A stretch of 47,722 bases of DNA from Candidatus Shapirobacteria bacterium (lineage in GTDB: Bacteria; Patescibacteriota; Microgenomatia; UBA12405), in the NCBI GenBank assembly GCA_003542615.1, contig DPKG01000014.1, positions 108,802 through 156,523 of the forward strand, written 5' to 3'. The position numbers were made by a program, and so were the translations under genes. The notes under the pieces were generated by a model. That model saw only the letters and a list, made by a program, of their open reading frames with translations. It was not told the origin of the DNA and searched no databases. Below are positions 8,449 through 16,283 of the stretch, piece by piece (position 1 is the stretch's first letter; the number at the start of each line of letters is the position of its first letter).

Positions 8449-10035
8449 TTATTTTCCCTGCTGTCTTATGGAGTCTGCGATTTGTTTTTCTGAACCTGGT
8501 CCGAATGTTTTTTGAGCGAAACGTCTAGCTTTGGCGAATGTGGTTCCGACACCAGCTTCGAAACTATCAGCAGTTTTATTGTAAGCAGCTCCTTTACCAA
8601 CCTTATAGAGGAAGTTGTTTCGCGGATCTCCTGCTTTCATTCCCTCACCGATAGCTGCACCCCATGGAGATGGTTTGATGGCAAAGATGGCTTGAGGAAT
8701 CATTTCGGGGAGTTTGGCAGCTATCATAAAAGCTCCAATACCAACTAGACCGGCAATGAGTCGGCCACCAAAGGCTGCTCCAGCTACTCCCATAAGAGAA
8801 GGAGTCCAAAGTCCGCCCGCAAGTATTTTTTCCATAATAATATTTGCAAGGAGGAGAAATAATAAGATAAAAGGAAAAACAAGTAGATTGGCGATAAGAT
8901 CCCAAAGCCAAGTATTAAATCCAGCTTTGGAACCAGGAAAAGCACCTAAACCTATTTCTAATGGAGCTAAAATTACTTTGATTAAGATATTAATATAAAC
9001 TTTAATTAGGCCAAATAGCAAGCTAAGTAATTTGATAAAAACGATAATCAAAAGAATTAGGAGAACTAAAACAGAGGAAATTAGACCAATACCAATGGCG
9101 GTTATCGGGTTCATAGTGAAGACACCACCAATAATTCCTCCTAAAACACCACCAATAATAGTGATTAATCCCATTGGGATTAAACGAGAAACCAAATCAA
9201 AAGTTTGAAGAAAGCCGTTGTTGGTTAGGAGGTCGGAAAGAGAGTAAGCGGCATAATTACCTCCAAAAAGCGAAGAAATTGCTGAAGCAGCCAATTGGGT
9301 GGTAGTAGGTTCCAGAAGACTGGTTGGAGCGCCAAGGGAAGAAAAAAGGATGCTTATAGTTAATCCTTGGATGAGATATGTAAGGTCAATTAATAGTCCG
9401 GCAATGGCATAGGAGAAGGTGACTAAAATTAAGGTGGTGATTAATTGAGGGATGGCATTTTGGATGTTAATGACGGCTTGGGGGGAGATTTTGATGCGGA
9501 GCATGATCATAATACCCATGACGATAAAGATAATTGATGCTAAAAGGTAGATTACATTTCTAAAACCGCGCCAGATAGGGAGTAGTGGCTGAAGTCCGAC
9601 AAAACCAGTGCCTTGGGCATAAGCAGGTTTACCTAAGAAATTATCCTTAACTTGGGCGATATATTGGATGCCGGAGGCTTGAGGGGTAAAAACAGAGGCA
9701 ACGAGGTTGGTGGTAGTACCAAGAGCACCGCCGGGAACCCAACTGGTGGCGGTACCATTTAAAACATCGTCAGGAATGTCACCGGTAAGAAGGCGGACGC
9801 TGGATACAATATTGCTGCCCATAGCCTCGTCGAGCCAGGATTCTTGGTTGTTGCCGGTTTTGATGGCGTCCTGTTTGTCTTTGAGGATGTTGGTTTGGGC
9901 AAGGATTGAATTGGCGGTATAGAAGGCAGCGATGACGGAAATGGCGATAATTAAATATTTGGAAAAGATGGTAAATTTGGGAAAAATTCGGGTGTCGCGG
10001 CGATTGAGGCGGGAGAGCCAATTACTAAGTCTCAT
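8449..10035 (-). CDS. Polytopic membrane protein, TrbL/VirB6-like secretion channel candidate
   Basis: A 528-residue protein. One N-terminal TM (about residues 26-45) is followed by an exported loop of about 110 residues. Then come about seven hydrophobic segments, including VIYLLASIIFIVMGIMIM, LITTLILVTFSYAIAGLLID, glycine-rich IGGVLGGIIGGVF and LVLLILLIIVFIKLLSLLFG, and a polar C-tail. This layout (extracellular N-loop, amphipathic RIKISPQAVINIQNAIPQL, then a TM bundle) resembles TrbL/VirB6 inner-membrane proteins of type IV secretion and is typical of Patescibacteria pilus loci. It is the last gene of the - strand cluster containing six pilin-like genes. No VirB4/VirD4 ATPase lies in the window. 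The family call is by topology and context. Confidence 0.65.
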   Translation of the reverse strand: MRLSNWLSRLNRRDTRIFPKFTIFSKYLIIAISVIAAFYTANSILAQTNILKDKQDAIKTGNNQESWLDEAMGSNIVSSVRLLTGDIPDDVLNGTATSWVPGGALGTTTNLVASVFTPQASGIQYIAQVKDNFLGKPAYAQGTGFVGLQPLLPIWRGFRNVIYLLASIIFIVMGIMIMLRIKISPQAVINIQNAIPQLITTLILVTFSYAIAGLLIDLTYLIQGLTISILFSSLGAPTSLLEPTTTQLAASAISSLFGGNYAAYSLSDLLTNNGFLQTFDLVSRLIPMGLITIIGGVLGGIIGGVFTMNPITAIGIGLISSVLVLLILLIIVFIKLLSLLFGLIKVYINILIKVILAPLEIGLGAFPGSKAGFNTWLWDLIANLLVFPFILLFLLLANIIMEKILAGGLWTPSLMGVAGAAFGGRLIAGLVGIGAFMIAAKLPEMIPQAIFAIKPSPWGAAIGEGMKAGDPRNNFLYKVGKGAAYNKTADSFEAGVGTTFAKARRFAQKTFGPGSEKQIADSIRQQGK

Positions 10036-10123
10036 ATATGGGAAATTTTATCATAGATTAAGTTAAGAAAATAATAGATAAGAACAAAAACCCCACTGTC
10101 TTTGCAAATAGGAAAGGAGAATA

Positions 10124-11413
10124 TTATTGAGTGTTTTGCCAGGATTTGGGGGTGAGTTGATAGTGGGCTCGCTGATTGATGTCGCTATTGGATTTGCCGG
10201 GGTCGATAGTGTCGCCGTTGGTGGAAGAAGGAGTTAGATCGTTTAAATTGTTGGCTTCGATGTCTTTTTGGGGAAAAAGTTGGAGCATACCGGTTTGTTG
10301 GGTTTCCAGGCCTTCTTTTAGTTCGGTGGGCATGTAGTAGTTTAGTTGGTATTTACCTTGATAAGTGACAGAATTTTTGAGTTCACCGTCGAAAAAAAGT
10401 TTGAAAAAACGAGCCAGGAAGCTGAGTGGATTGGGTTTGTCGGGAATGGGACTATTGATTTCAGTATTGCCATGGTCGAGTTGTTCGATTTGGGATTTGG
10501 CGGGGATGATTTGGGACATAACGTCGGAACCATTGCCGGCGGGGGCGGCGCCAAGAGGAATGGCGACAGTCTGACGATCGCAGTTGCTGGTATTGCCGGC
10601 GTCGTCGAGGTCGCAATTTTCGTAAATTACGCCATAGGAATTGGCTTCAACAGGTTCGATGGCGTATTTATAAAGTTGTTGATAGATATCATCAGGGGCA
10701 AAGTTAAAGTTGTGGGAGTTGAGAATGGATTTGGTCTTTGAAGGGATACCAACGGGAAGAGAGGCGGGAGTACAGTCCTGATTTGGGTCGTAAAAGTAGG
10801 AGTCATCATTTTTGAAATAAGCGGCGACTTCGCTGATGCGAATTTGGTGGGGGGCGGTGGCAATAATTATGTCGACAGTGGTGCCTTTGGGGTTTTGGAG
10901 GCTGTTGGCGGCCTGGATCATACGGCGGGAGATAAGACATTTTTCGACTTTGTAGGGAAGAGCGCGGCGAGCCATATTGGAGGCGCCGATGGGAGTGTTG
11001 GGATTGAGGGATTTGAAAGTTTTGGAGATTTCGTCTTTTGGAGCAAAAGGATTGGGAAATTTGTTGGCCAGATGGGAGAAAATTTGACGGAAACCAAGGT
11101 TGGTAAATTCAGCAATGTCTTTTTCCTGTTCGACTTTATTTATGGTCTGGTGGGCAAAGATGGTACTGCCGTCAGAGGTACCGATTTTGATAGGGTCGAA
11201 GCTTTGTAAAATGGGTGGTTGACGGGTGATTTTTTCGAGAGGTATGGTGTTGGGGTCGACCGGGAGATAGTTTTGGTCGCCGTCGTTGCCGGGATGGACT
11301 GGGTCGGCTTTGTCGATGATGATGGGCTCAAAGGCGTGGGAAGTGGAAATTTGAATCTGAATGACAGAAAAGAGAATTAGAAAAAATAGGAAAAATTTAG
11401 GTAATCTTGACAC
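10124..11413 (-). CDS. Secreted hypothetical protein of the pilus/secretion cluster
   Basis: A 429-residue protein. A classical signal peptide (FFLFFLILFSVIQIQISTS, then an HAF end) is followed by a polar mature protein without further TM segments, with several Asn/Pro/Asp-rich stretches and a few cysteines (NCDLDDAGNTSNCD) that could form a disulphide or bind metal. No family is recognised. The start is GTG at 11413; a TAAAAT ends 6 nt upstream and there is no Shine-Dalgarno. It lies between a pilin-like gene and the TrbL-like gene on the same strand, so an extracytoplasmic component of the same apparatus is the likely role (inference). Confidence 0.7.
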   Translation of the reverse strand: MSRLPKFFLFFLILFSVIQIQISTSHAFEPIIIDKADPVHPGNDGDQNYLPVDPNTIPLEKITRQPPILQSFDPIKIGTSDGSTIFAHQTINKVEQEKDIAEFTNLGFRQIFSHLANKFPNPFAPKDEISKTFKSLNPNTPIGASNMARRALPYKVEKCLISRRMIQAANSLQNPKGTTVDIIIATAPHQIRISEVAAYFKNDDSYFYDPNQDCTPASLPVGIPSKTKSILNSHNFNFAPDDIYQQLYKYAIEPVEANSYGVIYENCDLDDAGNTSNCDRQTVAIPLGAAPAGNGSDVMSQIIPAKSQIEQLDHGNTEINSPIPDKPNPLSFLARFFKLFFDGELKNSVTYQGKYQLNYYMPTELKEGLETQQTGMLQLFPQKDIEANNLNDLTPSSTNGDTIDPGKSNSDINQRAHYQLTPKSWQNTQ

Positions 11414-11456
11414 AATGTTATTTTACCTTAAATTTGTTTTTATATTGCTTGTAATC

Positions 11457-11522
11457 ATAATTTTTCAATACTCACACCAATCCGTAGCTGCACGGGTTGT
11501 GGTTGCGTTTTGAAAAATTAGA
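11457..11522 (+). repeat. Dispersed structured element, family B copy 2
   Basis: Second copy of the 66-nt element at 2209-2274. The outer stem is AATTTTTCAA/TTGAAAAATT, where a T-A pair of copy 1 has become C-G. A second pair changed from G-C to A-T. In the inner stem two pairs became G-U/U-G, so pairing survives in the + strand RNA but would mismatch on the - strand. It lies in the gap between two - strand genes. Confidence 0.75.
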
Positions 11523-11545
11523 CTAATCAAAAATTTTTTTATTTA

Positions 11546-11944
11546 TTAGCCGGGAATGACGAAATTGGTGACGTTGATACCGGTGAATTGCTGAATAAAT
11601 CGAAGGATTAGCCAGGAAATTATGACACCGAGAAGGCCGACAAAGGCCATGGTCAGAGTAGAGCCGGCTTGGGCGACTCTTTTGGGATCATTGAGAGAAA
11701 ATAGATATTGGAAGGATCCGACTAAAAACATAACAAAGAAGACAATTCCGGCAATAAGAGAGATTACCTGGAGGATGTTATAAAAAAGACATTCAAAACC
11801 TTTGATGGTGGCGACGTCATTGTCGGGACCGGCGACGCATTTGGCGTTTTGAGAGGACCATTCTTCCTGGGCAGTTACCGGAGAGGGGGAGATGAGGAAA
11901 AATAAACCAGAAATTAGAATTGAGAGGAAAACAAAGTATTTCAT
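11546..11944 (-). CDS. T4SS-pilin-like small membrane protein (with signal peptide)
   Basis: A 132-residue protein. A cleavable signal (FLSILISGLFFLISPSPVTA) is followed by a short Cys-containing region (NAKCVAGP, FECLFYN) and two TM helices. A loop, GSFQYLFSLNDPKRVAQAG, separates the helices. This is the common plan of the six paralogues in this cluster: helix, a [SA]-x-[GN]-D-x-K-type loop, then a helix ending near IxxFxG. VirB2/TrbC pilins share the two-helix fold. This copy is separated from the other five by a strong terminator and an inverted repeat, and has its own -10 box 6 nt from the ATG, so it is probably expressed separately, perhaps with the downstream secreted protein. Confidence 0.75.
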   Translation of the reverse strand: MKYFVFLSILISGLFFLISPSPVTAQEEWSSQNAKCVAGPDNDVATIKGFECLFYNILQVISLIAGIVFFVMFLVGSFQYLFSLNDPKRVAQAGSTLTMAFVGLLGVIISWLILRFIQQFTGINVTNFVIPG

Positions 11945-11950
11945 GGTTTG

Positions 11951-11956
11951 ATTATA
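11951..11956 (-). promoter_or_regulatory. -10 box of the 11546-11944 gene (leaderless-type)
   Basis: On the - strand, TATAAT ends 6 nt before the ATG at 11944, with the gap CAAACC. No ribosome-binding site is present. Confidence 0.5.
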
Positions 11957-11987
11957 CTATACGCGTTTCACCTTAATTCTTGATATA

Positions 11988-12034
11988 AATTTTTTGATTG
12001 AAAAATAGCAATGAAGCTAAACAATCAAAAAATT
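11988..12034. repeat. Long perfect inverted repeat
   Basis: AATTTTTTGATTG at 11988-12000 pairs perfectly with CAATCAAAAAATT at 12022-12034. An inner TAGC/GCTA stem sits in the 21-nt spacer. With one bulge, the pairing extends outward through GATATA/TATATC. It lies just upstream of the 11546-11944 promoter and downstream of the pilin terminator. It could be an operator, a transcript barrier or another hairpin element. Confidence 0.6.
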
Positions 12035-12084
12035 ATATCGGCGAATTAGATAAAAATTATATTTACGGAAATTTTTTTGAAAAC

Positions 12085-12112
12085 AAAAACCCCCCGAAGA
12101 GTCGGGGGGTTT
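12085..12112 (-). terminator. Rho-independent terminator of the pilin operon
   Basis: A six-base-pair GC stem CCCCCC/GGGGGG (12090-12095 with 12104-12109), extended by A-T and G-A flanks, is followed on the - strand by TTTTTGTTTT. It lies 18 nt after the stop of 12130-12504. On the + strand it is followed by TTTGAGGTTTTT, so it may work in both directions. Confidence 0.85.
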
Positions 12113-12129
12113 GAGGTTTTTGAAAGAAA

Positions 12130-12504
12130 TTAAGGTTGAAGGCTGGGAATTTCAAAGCTGAAGAGGTCAATTCCAAAGACAGCACCAATTAATTTCATAA
12201 TTGCGAAGGCAGCGAAAACAATGGCCAAACCGATGAGGGCATTGGTGATTTGGTTTCGAGCGGTTTCGACATTTTTTTGATCACCTTGGGACATAACCCA
12301 ACGGAGTCCTCCCCAGATGAGCATAAAAAAGAAAACAAGGGCAACAATCAGGAGAACTAAACTGATGGCACCGGAAACTAAGGAAGCCGGAGTTAAATTC
12401 TCAAGGGCGCTGAAATTGCCTTCAGCGGAAATGTTTATATCCTCGGCAAGTACGGGAGCGAAGGCAAACGCATAGAGGGTTTTGTCTTTTAGTTTTTGGA
12501 ACAT
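12130..12504 (-). CDS. T4SS-pilin-like small membrane protein
   Basis: A 124-residue protein. The N-terminus (KDKTLYAFAFAPVLAEDINI) looks like a short or divergent signal. It is followed by a polar segment and two TM helices around GGLRWVMSQGDQKNVETA, the family loop, ending DLFSFEIPSLQP. It is the last gene of the five-gene pilin run and directly precedes the 12085-12112 terminator. A 62-nt gap to the upstream paralogue holds a TAGAAT 4 nt before the ATG, so some independent transcription is possible. It is probably an inner-membrane pilin subunit or minor subunit of the type IV secretion-like apparatus. Confidence 0.75.
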   Translation of the reverse strand: MFQKLKDKTLYAFAFAPVLAEDINISAEGNFSALENLTPASLVSGAISLVLLIVALVFFFMLIWGGLRWVMSQGDQKNVETARNQITNALIGLAIVFAAFAIMKLIGAVFGIDLFSFEIPSLQP

Positions 12505-12566
12505 ATTTATTCTATTTTTTGGTAAATTTATAAATTTGATTAATTTTAACAGAGAGTTTTAGAAAA

Positions 12567-12908
12567 TTAAAGAGTTGGTAAAGTAAATCTTAGTTGTTGA
12601 AGATCGGCAATACCAAAAACGGTGCCAAAAAGTTTGAGAATGGCATAGACAGAGAAAATGACGGTAATACCAACAAAAGCGTAGGTGAGTTCGGTTTTGG
12701 CGTCTGAGATTTTTTTGGAGTCGCCGTCGGAGGCAATGAAATGGTAACCGGCAAAAACAATGTGCCAAACGAAATAAAGAACACCAATAATCATGAAAAG
12801 AGTAAAGATGGTTTGGATGGCTTTGGATGTATAAGCAACGGGATTGGTAACCGAATCGTTATTGGGGAGGAGAGGATTGTTGATGACGGCTAAAATTGGT
12901 TTGATCAT
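12567..12908 (-). CDS. T4SS-pilin-like small membrane protein
   Basis: A 113-residue protein. It has a short N-terminal segment without a clear cleavable signal, TM1 (about IQTIFTLFMIIGVLYFVWHI), the loop AGYHFIASDGDSKKISDAK with the family S-x-G-D-x-K pattern, then TM2 ending KLFGTVFGI. Its ATG at 12908 lies 2 nt after the upstream paralogue's stop, so translation is probably coupled. Its sequence has diverged strongly from its neighbours although the fold pattern is kept. This suggests distinct subunits of one structure rather than recent amplification. Confidence 0.75.
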   Translation of the reverse strand: MIKPILAVINNPLLPNNDSVTNPVAYTSKAIQTIFTLFMIIGVLYFVWHIVFAGYHFIASDGDSKKISDAKTELTYAFVGITVIFSVYAILKLFGTVFGIADLQQLRFTLPTL

Positions 12909-12910
12909 AA

Positions 12911-13261
12911 TTAGAGACCCATATTACTAAATAAACTATTGAGGTCGAAAACATTGTTGATGCCGGCGATTTTGGCAAAAAGGGCAGAAATAGCGAGAGC
13001 CAAGATAACAATAGTTACGCCAAGAACACCTTCGGTGAGACGTTTTCGGGAGGTTTCGATGTTTTTGGGATCGCCGTTACTGGTGATAAAGGCATAACCG
13101 GCCAAAATAATTTGGATGGCAAAATAAATAAAAGCGACAATGGTGAGGATGCCGATGACTCGGCTGATGATGGTTTCGAGGCCGGTGGTAGGAGAACCGT
13201 ATTTGTTGGGTTCGATACCGGGACCGGTGATGTTGTAAGTGACGGCGTTGATGATTTTCAT
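12911..13261 (-). CDS. T4SS-pilin-like small membrane protein
   Basis: A 116-residue protein. It has a polar N-terminus (MKIINAVTYNITGPGIEPNK), then TM1 (VIGILTIVAFIYFAIQIILA), the loop AGYAFITSNGDPKNIETSR and TM2 (VLGVTIVILALAISALFAK), with the tail GINNVFDLNSLFSNMGL. The start codon follows the upstream stop directly (TAAATG junction), which implies termination-reinitiation in a genome almost without Shine-Dalgarno sites. It is part of the - strand run from 13921 to 12130. Confidence 0.75.
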   Translation of the reverse strand: MKIINAVTYNITGPGIEPNKYGSPTTGLETIISRVIGILTIVAFIYFAIQIILAGYAFITSNGDPKNIETSRKRLTEGVLGVTIVILALAISALFAKIAGINNVFDLNSLFSNMGL

Positions 13262-13591
13262 TTAAGGTCCGACTATTTCCGGATTTAAAATTTTAATGCC
13301 GGTGATGCGTTCGACGACACCGGTGAGAACAAAGGCGGAAGCGATGATAACCAGACCGATAAGGCTTTGCCAGATTTTGGCCCAGGCGGTTTCGGTTTTT
13401 TTGATGTCACCGTTGGCGGAGATATACATATAGCCGGCGGTGATGAACTGGATAACCATGATAATACCGGCAATGGTGCCGGTGAGTTTGAAAATATTGC
13501 TAAGAAAGAGGAAAAGTCCCTGACCTTGGGTACCGGCATTGAAGTAGGAGTTGTTGATTGGGGGAGCGATTTGTCCAAATATGCCTGCCAT
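13262..13591 (-). CDS. T4SS-pilin-like small membrane protein
   Basis: A 109-residue protein. The N-terminus (MAGIFGQIAPPINNSYFNAG) is followed by TM1 (IFKLTGTIAGIIMVIQFITA), the family loop AGYMYISANGDIKKTETAW and TM2 (LIGLVIIASAFVLTGVVE), ending ILNPEIVGP. It joins the upstream paralogue by TAAATG with no intergenic base and joins the downstream one in the same way. Tryptophans in the loop (AWAKIWQS) distinguish it from its paralogues. The family assignment rests on the shared loop and topology. Confidence 0.75.
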   Translation of the reverse strand: MAGIFGQIAPPINNSYFNAGTQGQGLFLFLSNIFKLTGTIAGIIMVIQFITAGYMYISANGDIKKTETAWAKIWQSLIGLVIIASAFVLTGVVERITGIKILNPEIVGP

Positions 13592-13921
13592 TTAAAGATT
13601 ACTGTTTAAAATATTTAGTCCGGTAATAACTTGGACTATTTGGATAATAAAATAGCTTAAAAAAACTATAGCAAATCCAATTAAGGTGTTGACGATGATT
13701 CCCTGGGCAGCTTGGGCCTTTTTGGGATCGCTTCCACCTGCGCCAATTATAAACATTAAACCGCCATAAATCAAAAAGATAAGAAGGATAAGTCCGGCAA
13801 CAGTAAAAGAATTTTTGAGGAGAATGGTAATAAGGGAGCCAGTGTTTTGGTATTGTTGGCCGAGGTTTTGATTACCCCAGGGGATAGCGTTGCCGATGTC
13901 AAAAGCTAAAACTGGTTTCAT
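13592..13921 (-). CDS. T4SS-pilin-like small membrane protein, first of the run
   Basis: A 109-residue protein. A short N-terminus (MKPVLAFDIGNAIPWGNQNL) is followed by TM1 (FTVAGLILLIFLIYGGLMFI), a loop with one extra residue (GAGGSDPKKAQAAQG) and TM2 (LIGFAIVFLSYFIIQIVQVI). I place the start at 13921 rather than at an in-frame codon at 13993. The extra 24 residues would overlap the promoter (TATAAT at 13937-13932, 10 nt before this ATG), and the family begins near here. It heads the pilin operon, divergent from the 14005-14910 gene. Confidence 0.7.
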   Translation of the reverse strand: MKPVLAFDIGNAIPWGNQNLGQQYQNTGSLITILLKNSFTVAGLILLIFLIYGGLMFIIGAGGSDPKKAQAAQGIIVNTLIGFAIVFLSYFIIQIVQVITGLNILNSNL

Positions 13922-13931
13922 ATATAGAGAG

Positions 13932-13986
13932 ATTATACAATAGATAGTGTAGGATTTAGGAAGAGAAGTTAAATATTTGTTATAAT
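13932..13986. promoter_or_regulatory. Divergent promoter pair between pilin operon and 7TM/ATP-grasp cluster
   Basis: On the - strand, TATAAT (13937-13932) lies 10 nt from the ATG at 13921. On the + strand, TATAAT (13981-13986) lies 18 nt from the ATG at 14005. The two -10 boxes are about 45 nt apart, so the -35 regions overlap and the two clusters could be co-regulated. Confidence 0.45.
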
Positions 13987-14004
13987 ACGCCAAATTATTT
14001 ACTT

Positions 14005-14910
14005 ATGAAAAAAATAATCTGCCTATTGGTTTTGGTATTGTTGGGGACCGGAAGAGTAGAAGCTCAAACCTTTGAAGTAGAAAGGGATCTGACACCGACG
14101 GCCAGTGTGAGTGCCACTTTGGTACCGACTAAGGTAGAAGAGCCAAAAGGAAATATTACTGAACCGGGGAGTGAAGAAGCAAGTTATAGGTTGGAGGCGG
14201 TATTGAATAAACAGGAAGTGGGCGGTTGGAACGGGTTTAATACCATGAAAAAGATAGTGAGATTGGCGGTTGACAGAGGAGTATCGGCAAATACGATAGT
14301 AATAATTCTATTGTTGCCTTTGATAGCGACTCTGGTGGCGGTATTGCATTATATTTTTGGATTGTCGGGTTATGGAATTTTTACACCGACGATGGTGGGA
14401 GTGACATTTTTGGCGACCGGAATATTGGGAGGCCTGTTTTTGTTTGCTTTGATTTTGATAATTTCAATTGCGGGAGGGTTGTTTTTAAAAAGATTAAGAC
14501 TACATTTTTGGCCGGCCAGGTCGATTAATTTGTTGTTTATTTCATTAGGGACTTTTGGAATGATGATAGTGTCATCGTTTTTTAGTTTGATAAATTTGAC
14601 AAAAATTTCGATTTTTCCAATATTGTTTATGATAATTTTGGCGGAAGATTTTGTGAGAACTCAGTTGGTTAAGAGTAAAAGTGAAGCAAAAAGATTAACC
14701 TTGGGAACTTTGGTGTTGGCGATTTGTGGAGCTTTGATGATGAATATCAGAGTGGTACAGGAGATGGTGTTGTTGAATCCGGAGATAGTGGTACTGCTAG
14801 TATTAGTGATTAATATTTGGGTGGGGAATTACAGCGGAATTAGAATGTCGGAATTGAGCCGATTTAAAAAGGCGATCAGAGATCAGTCGAAACCGATTAG
14901 AAATAAATAA
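14005..14910 (+). CDS. 7TM protein of the type paired with RimK-like ligases (7TM_transglut-like)
   Basis: A 301-residue protein. A signal-like N-terminus (KKIICLLVLVLLGTGRVEA) and about 75 exported Thr/Glu/Val-rich residues precede about seven TM helices starting at IVIILLLPLIATLVAVLHYI, with GLSGYGIFTPTMVGVTFLAT between the first two. This matches the 7-TM domain usually fused to an inactive transglutaminase and encoded beside an ATP-grasp ligase and a retropepsin-like protease in Proteobacteria. Here the transglutaminase part appears to be missing, since the exported region is too short. The next gene supplies the ATP-grasp and protease partners as a fusion. Likely role: membrane platform for a peptide-ligation system (inference). 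Confidence 0.75.
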   Translation: MKKIICLLVLVLLGTGRVEAQTFEVERDLTPTASVSATLVPTKVEEPKGNITEPGSEEASYRLEAVLNKQEVGGWNGFNTMKKIVRLAVDRGVSANTIVIILLLPLIATLVAVLHYIFGLSGYGIFTPTMVGVTFLATGILGGLFLFALILIISIAGGLFLKRLRLHFWPARSINLLFISLGTFGMMIVSSFFSLINLTKISIFPILFMIILAEDFVRTQLVKSKSEAKRLTLGTLVLAICGALMMNIRVVQEMVLLNPEIVVLLVLVINIWVGNYSGIRMSELSRFKKAIRDQSKPIRNK

Positions 14911-14933
14911 AATTTTGGGAAATAAAAATATTT

Positions 14934-16265
14934 ATGTTGGGGATTAATTTAAAACAATACAGACAGTTTTTGACAATAAATGAGAGAAATAAGATGTATT
15001 TGAGAAGAAATTCGGTAAAAGGGAGACTGATAGCCGACAGTAAATGGAAAACAAAAAGGATTTTGGCCAAGGCGGGGGTGGGGGTGCCTAAAATGCTGAT
15101 AAAATTTAAGACGGTGACGGGGGTGGAAAAATACGACTGGAATAAACTGGATGGAAATTTTGTGGTTAAACCGGTGTCGGGATATGGCGGAGACGGAATA
15201 GTAATTGTGAGAAAAAGAGGAAAATGGGCAGGAGAATGGCAAAAAATGGATGGAGAGACGGTAACGACACATAATTTGAAAATGCACTGCAGGGAAATTT
15301 TGGCGGGAAAATATAGTTTGCACGGGATGCCGGATAGTGTTTTGGTAGAAGAAAGAATTAAAATTCATCCGATGTTTTTGAATTTAACTAAATCGGGAAC
15401 GCCGGATATTAGGGTAATTGTGTATAACAACATACCGGTGATGGCGATGTTGAGAGTGCCGACAGAGAAAAGCGGAGGGAAGGCAAATTTGCAACAAGGA
15501 GCTATAGGAATGGGAGTAGATATGGCGACGGGAATTACTACTTTTGCGATTATGGGTAAGGGAGAAGAGATAAAAAGGATTTATGACTTTAAAAAGAAAA
15601 AGAAAATTAAGGTAAACGGTATCAAAATTCCGATGTGGAAAGAAATTTTGGAGACGGCAGTGAGTTGTCAAAAAGCGATACCTGAGTTGGGATTTATGGG
15701 AGTGGATGTAGTGTTGGATAAAGATAAGGGACCAGAGGTGCTGGAAGTAAATCACAGGTCGGGATTGTCGATTCAAATATGCAATAAGGCAGGATTGAAA
15801 CAAAGGATTTTGAGAGTGGAGGGAATTCCGGTGAGGTCGGTAAACCATGCAATAACATTGTCGAGATATTTGTTTGGGGAAAGTTTTTTTGAGAAAGTTG
15901 AAGCTAAGGAGATGGCGAAGGTAGTCGAGCCTCTGGAAATAGTTAAGATTAAATTGGGGAAAGGTAAAAAAAATGTTAGGGAAGTAAGGGCGAAGGTGGA
16001 TACCGGGGCATTTCGGAGTTCGATTGATAGAAATTTGGCTTCTGAGCTGGGTTTGTTGGTTGAAAATAAGGTGTTATATTACAGACATTACCGATCGAGT
16101 TTGGGGAAGCATAAAGATAGGCCGGTGATAGGTTTGACTTTTTGGCTAAAAGGGAAAAAGGTGATTACGGCGGTAAATGTAGCTGACAGACACAAACTCA
16201 GAACTAAATTTTTATTGGGTAGAAAGGACTTGGAGGGTTTTTTGGTGACAGCAAGAAGGAGTTAA
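14934..16265 (+). CDS. ATP-grasp (alpha-L-glutamate ligase-like) fused to retropepsin-like domain
   Basis: A 443-residue fusion. Residues 1 to about 310 are an ATP-grasp ligase with the family start INERNKMYLRRNSVKGRLIA, KPVSGYGGDGI and the metal-binding VLEVNHRSGLSIQ. Such enzymes make an acyl-phosphate with ATP and add an amino acid to a carboxylate. Residues about 325-443 are a RimK-associated retropepsin-like domain: ARVKVDTGA-type motif KVDTGAFRSSID (DTG at 356-358) and FLLGRKDLEGFLV near the end. In other phyla these are separate adjacent genes. Here one chain could both add and remove a peptide-like tag. It lies 23 nt after the 7TM gene, so it is probably co-transcribed with it. Confidence 0.85.
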   Translation: MLGINLKQYRQFLTINERNKMYLRRNSVKGRLIADSKWKTKRILAKAGVGVPKMLIKFKTVTGVEKYDWNKLDGNFVVKPVSGYGGDGIVIVRKRGKWAGEWQKMDGETVTTHNLKMHCREILAGKYSLHGMPDSVLVEERIKIHPMFLNLTKSGTPDIRVIVYNNIPVMAMLRVPTEKSGGKANLQQGAIGMGVDMATGITTFAIMGKGEEIKRIYDFKKKKKIKVNGIKIPMWKEILETAVSCQKAIPELGFMGVDVVLDKDKGPEVLEVNHRSGLSIQICNKAGLKQRILRVEGIPVRSVNHAITLSRYLFGESFFEKVEAKEMAKVVEPLEIVKIKLGKGKKNVREVRAKVDTGAFRSSIDRNLASELGLLVENKVLYYRHYRSSLGKHKDRPVIGLTFWLKGKKVITAVNVADRHKLRTKFLLGRKDLEGFLVTARRS

Positions 16266-16283
16266 AATTTAATTTTAAAAAAT

